Source: an uncultured beta proteobacterium
GTDB lineage: Bacteria; Pseudomonadota; Gammaproteobacteria; Burkholderiales; Burkholderiaceae_B
Assembly: GCA_903929925.1 (NCBI GenBank)
Contig: CAIYWO010000031.1
Coordinates: 1 to 15,084 of the forward strand
Direction: 5' to 3'
Length of the DNA: 15,084 nt
Shown: positions 13,806 to 15,084 of the stretch, in pieces
Position numbering within the stretch: the stretch's first letter is position 1
Layout: each line of letters opens with the position of its first letter
The notes under the pieces: generated by a model
Told to the model about the DNA's origin: nothing
The model's input: only the letters and a program-made list of their open reading frames with translations
Database searches by the model: none
Program-made: the position numbers and the translations under genes

Positions 13806-14906
13806 ATGTCTGCTGTTTTGAAACGCACGCCTTTGGCTGCGACCCATGTCGCTGCTGGCGCACGCATGGTTGATTTTGGTGGCTGGGACATGCCAGTGAA
13901 CTACGGTTCACAAATTGAAGAACACCATGCCGTGCGTCGGGATGCTGGGATGTTCGATGTCTCTCATATGCTGAATGTGGACGTCGCTGGAGCGGATGCC
14001 ACCGGATTTTTGCGACGCCTGGTTGCAAATGATGTAGCCAAACTTACCCAGCCAGGCAAGGCGCTGTACTCCTGTATGTTGAATCCGCAGGGTGGCGTGA
14101 TCGATGACTTGATCGTCTATTTCTTTACGCCGACCGATTGGCGTCTGGTTGTGAACGCTGGAACGGCTGATAAAGATATCGCTTGGATGCAGCGCGTGGC
14201 GGCAGCTGAGGGGTTTTCTGTCACGATTACCGCGCGCAAAGATCTCGCGATGGTCGCCGTACAAGGGCCCAACGCCCGCGCCAAAGTATGGGCCGCCCGA
14301 CCACAATGGAAAGCTGCCACCCAGGATCTGGGGGTGTTTGTGGGTGCGCGTGTGGCACCAGACACGATGGTTGCGCGCACGGGTTATACGGGCGAAGACG
14401 GTTTTGAAATCGTTGTGCCAGCTGACCAAGTAGAGTTGCTTTGGAAAGACCTGGTTGCCCAGCAAGTGCAGCCCTGTGGCTTGGGCGCACGTGACACGTT
14501 ACGTCTTGAGGCGGGCATGAACCTGTATGGGCAGGATATGGATGAGTTGATTCATCCTAATCAGGCTGGTCTGACATGGACCGTTTCGACTAAAGATGCA
14601 GACCGTCACTTTATTGGAAATAAGGCCATCAAGCAGTTTTCAGATCCTCGTACCTTCATCGGCCTGAAGTTATTGGATCGCGGAGTGATGCGTGCACACA
14701 TGAGTGTGCGCACAGCCAAAGGGCTCGGAGAAGTGACGAGCGGCACGATGTCGCCAACCCTTGGCTATTCCATTGGTTTTGCGAGACTGCCTCAAGGTGT
14801 TGCTGTGGGGGATGCTGTCGAGATCGATATCCGAGGTAAATGGGTGCCCGCTCAAGTGTGCAAGCTGCCGTTTGTACGAAACGGACAGCCGGTCGTGCAT
14901 TCTTAA
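13806..14906 (+). CDS. gcvT: Glycine cleavage system T protein (aminomethyltransferase)
   Basis: GcvT transfers the methylene group from the aminomethyl-lipoyl arm of GcvH to tetrahydrofolate, releasing ammonia and forming 5,10-methylene-THF. The 366-residue protein has the folate-binding domain: VDFGGWDMPVNY (22-33), DVSHM (51-55), GGVIDD (96-101) with Asp101 as the expected catalytic residue, VVNAGT (115-120), GYTGEDGFE (193-201) and ARDTLRLEAGM (228-238). The C-terminal barrel domain follows from about 280 (GLKLLDRGVMR, GTMSPTLGYSIGFA). Length is typical. The start has GGAG seven bases upstream and lies below a tandem glycine riboswitch, so expression should respond to glycine. gcvH follows 60 bases later; gcvP would be expected beyond the window. 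Confidence 0.97.
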   Translation: MSAVLKRTPLAATHVAAGARMVDFGGWDMPVNYGSQIEEHHAVRRDAGMFDVSHMLNVDVAGADATGFLRRLVANDVAKLTQPGKALYSCMLNPQGGVIDDLIVYFFTPTDWRLVVNAGTADKDIAWMQRVAAAEGFSVTITARKDLAMVAVQGPNARAKVWAARPQWKAATQDLGVFVGARVAPDTMVARTGYTGEDGFEIVVPADQVELLWKDLVAQQVQPCGLGARDTLRLEAGMNLYGQDMDELIHPNQAGLTWTVSTKDADRHFIGNKAIKQFSDPRTFIGLKLLDRGVMRAHMSVRTAKGLGEVTSGTMSPTLGYSIGFARLPQGVAVGDAVEIDIRGKWVPAQVCKLPFVRNGQPVVHS

Positions 14907-14921
14907 TCTGTTGCAATAAGT

Positions 14922-14946
14922 ATTCATATTCACATTCATATTTCAC
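14922..14946 (+). repeat. Short imperfect tandem repeat between gcvT and gcvH
   Basis: ATTCATATTCAC (14922-14933) is followed at once by ATTCATATTTCAC (14934-14946), identical except for one extra T. It is AT-rich and lies 21-45 bases before the gcvH ATG. Likely a small duplication. Confidence 0.6.
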
Positions 14947-14966
14947 GAAATTTTCAGGAGATCTTC

Positions 14967-15084
14967 ATGAGCATTCCTAGCGATCGTAAGTACGCCAGCA
15001 CACACGAATGGATTAAGGCAGACGGCGACGTCATGCTGGTTGGTATTACGGGTCCGGCTCAGGAGCAGTTGGGTGACTTGGTGT
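14967..15084 (+). CDS. gcvH: Glycine cleavage system H protein (start only)
   Basis: GcvH is the lipoyl carrier that shuttles the aminomethyl group between GcvP, GcvT and the L protein. Only 39 codons are inside the window, beginning MSIPSDRKYASTHEWI, with VGITGPAQEQLGDLV at the edge; both blocks are typical of the GcvH N terminus. The lipoylated lysine lies beyond the window. AGGAG (14956-14960) six bases upstream fixes the start. The gene follows gcvT after 60 bases and is probably in the same riboswitch-controlled operon. Confidence 0.95.
   Translation, partial: MSIPSDRKYASTHEWIKADGDVMLVGITGPAQEQLGDLV

Noticed and set aside
1..15084. Mobile elements, CRISPR arrays, toxin-antitoxin or phage-defence genes
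   Set aside because: No regularly spaced repeats, transposase or integrase signatures, terminal inverted repeats or defence-type proteins were found on either strand.

Overview
The window reads as an ordinary chromosomal segment of a betaproteobacterium, most likely in the order Burkholderiales (perhaps near Alcaligenaceae). The grounds are the protein signatures of Ffh, TrhO, MetG and Mrp, the neighbourhood metG < > mrp - dcd - Orn/Lys/Arg decarboxylase, and a tandem glycine riboswitch ahead of gcvT. By eye the base composition is moderate (about 50-55% GC) and even. I saw no insertion sequence, integrase, prophage gene, CRISPR array or toxin-antitoxin pair.

Layout. Positions 1-762 (-) hold a truncated ypjD/ccsA-like membrane protein gene, divergent from ffh (791-2203, +). 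Then come trmB and thiS on the minus strand, translationally coupled through a TGATG overlap. A tRNA-Gly(CCC) with its own promoter follows at 3175-3248 (+), then a small secreted protein of unknown function (-). trhO (+) converges on metG (-), and their stop codons share four bases. Upstream of metG on the same strand lie two half-size ChrA-type transporter genes with an ATGA overlap and an 86-residue membrane protein, possibly one transcript with metG. Divergent from these are apbC/mrp, dcd, a PLP-dependent amino acid decarboxylase of the AdiA/LdcI fold, and a BaiN/HI0933-type flavoprotein. The last part is the glycine cleavage locus: promoter, tandem glycine riboswitch, gcvT and the first 39 codons of gcvH.

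Function. Most genes are housekeeping: co-translational membrane targeting (Ffh), tRNA modification and charging (TrmB, TrhO, MetG, tRNA-Gly), Fe-S cluster delivery (Mrp), pyrimidine nucleotide metabolism (Dcd), thiamine sulfur carrier (ThiS), polyamine or acid-stress metabolism (decarboxylase) and glycine catabolism feeding one-carbon units (GcvT, GcvH). The accessory-looking parts are the ChrA pair with its small membrane partner, and the secreted CxxxC protein.

The part most worth a second look is the gcv leader. The linker between the two aptamers is long and carries a strong hairpin. One arm of that hairpin recurs just after aptamer II, and the 3' P1 strand of aptamer II can pair alternatively with bases directly upstream of the gcvT Shine-Dalgarno sequence. 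This gives a concrete model for translational control. I did not find a clearly new multi-gene system here.
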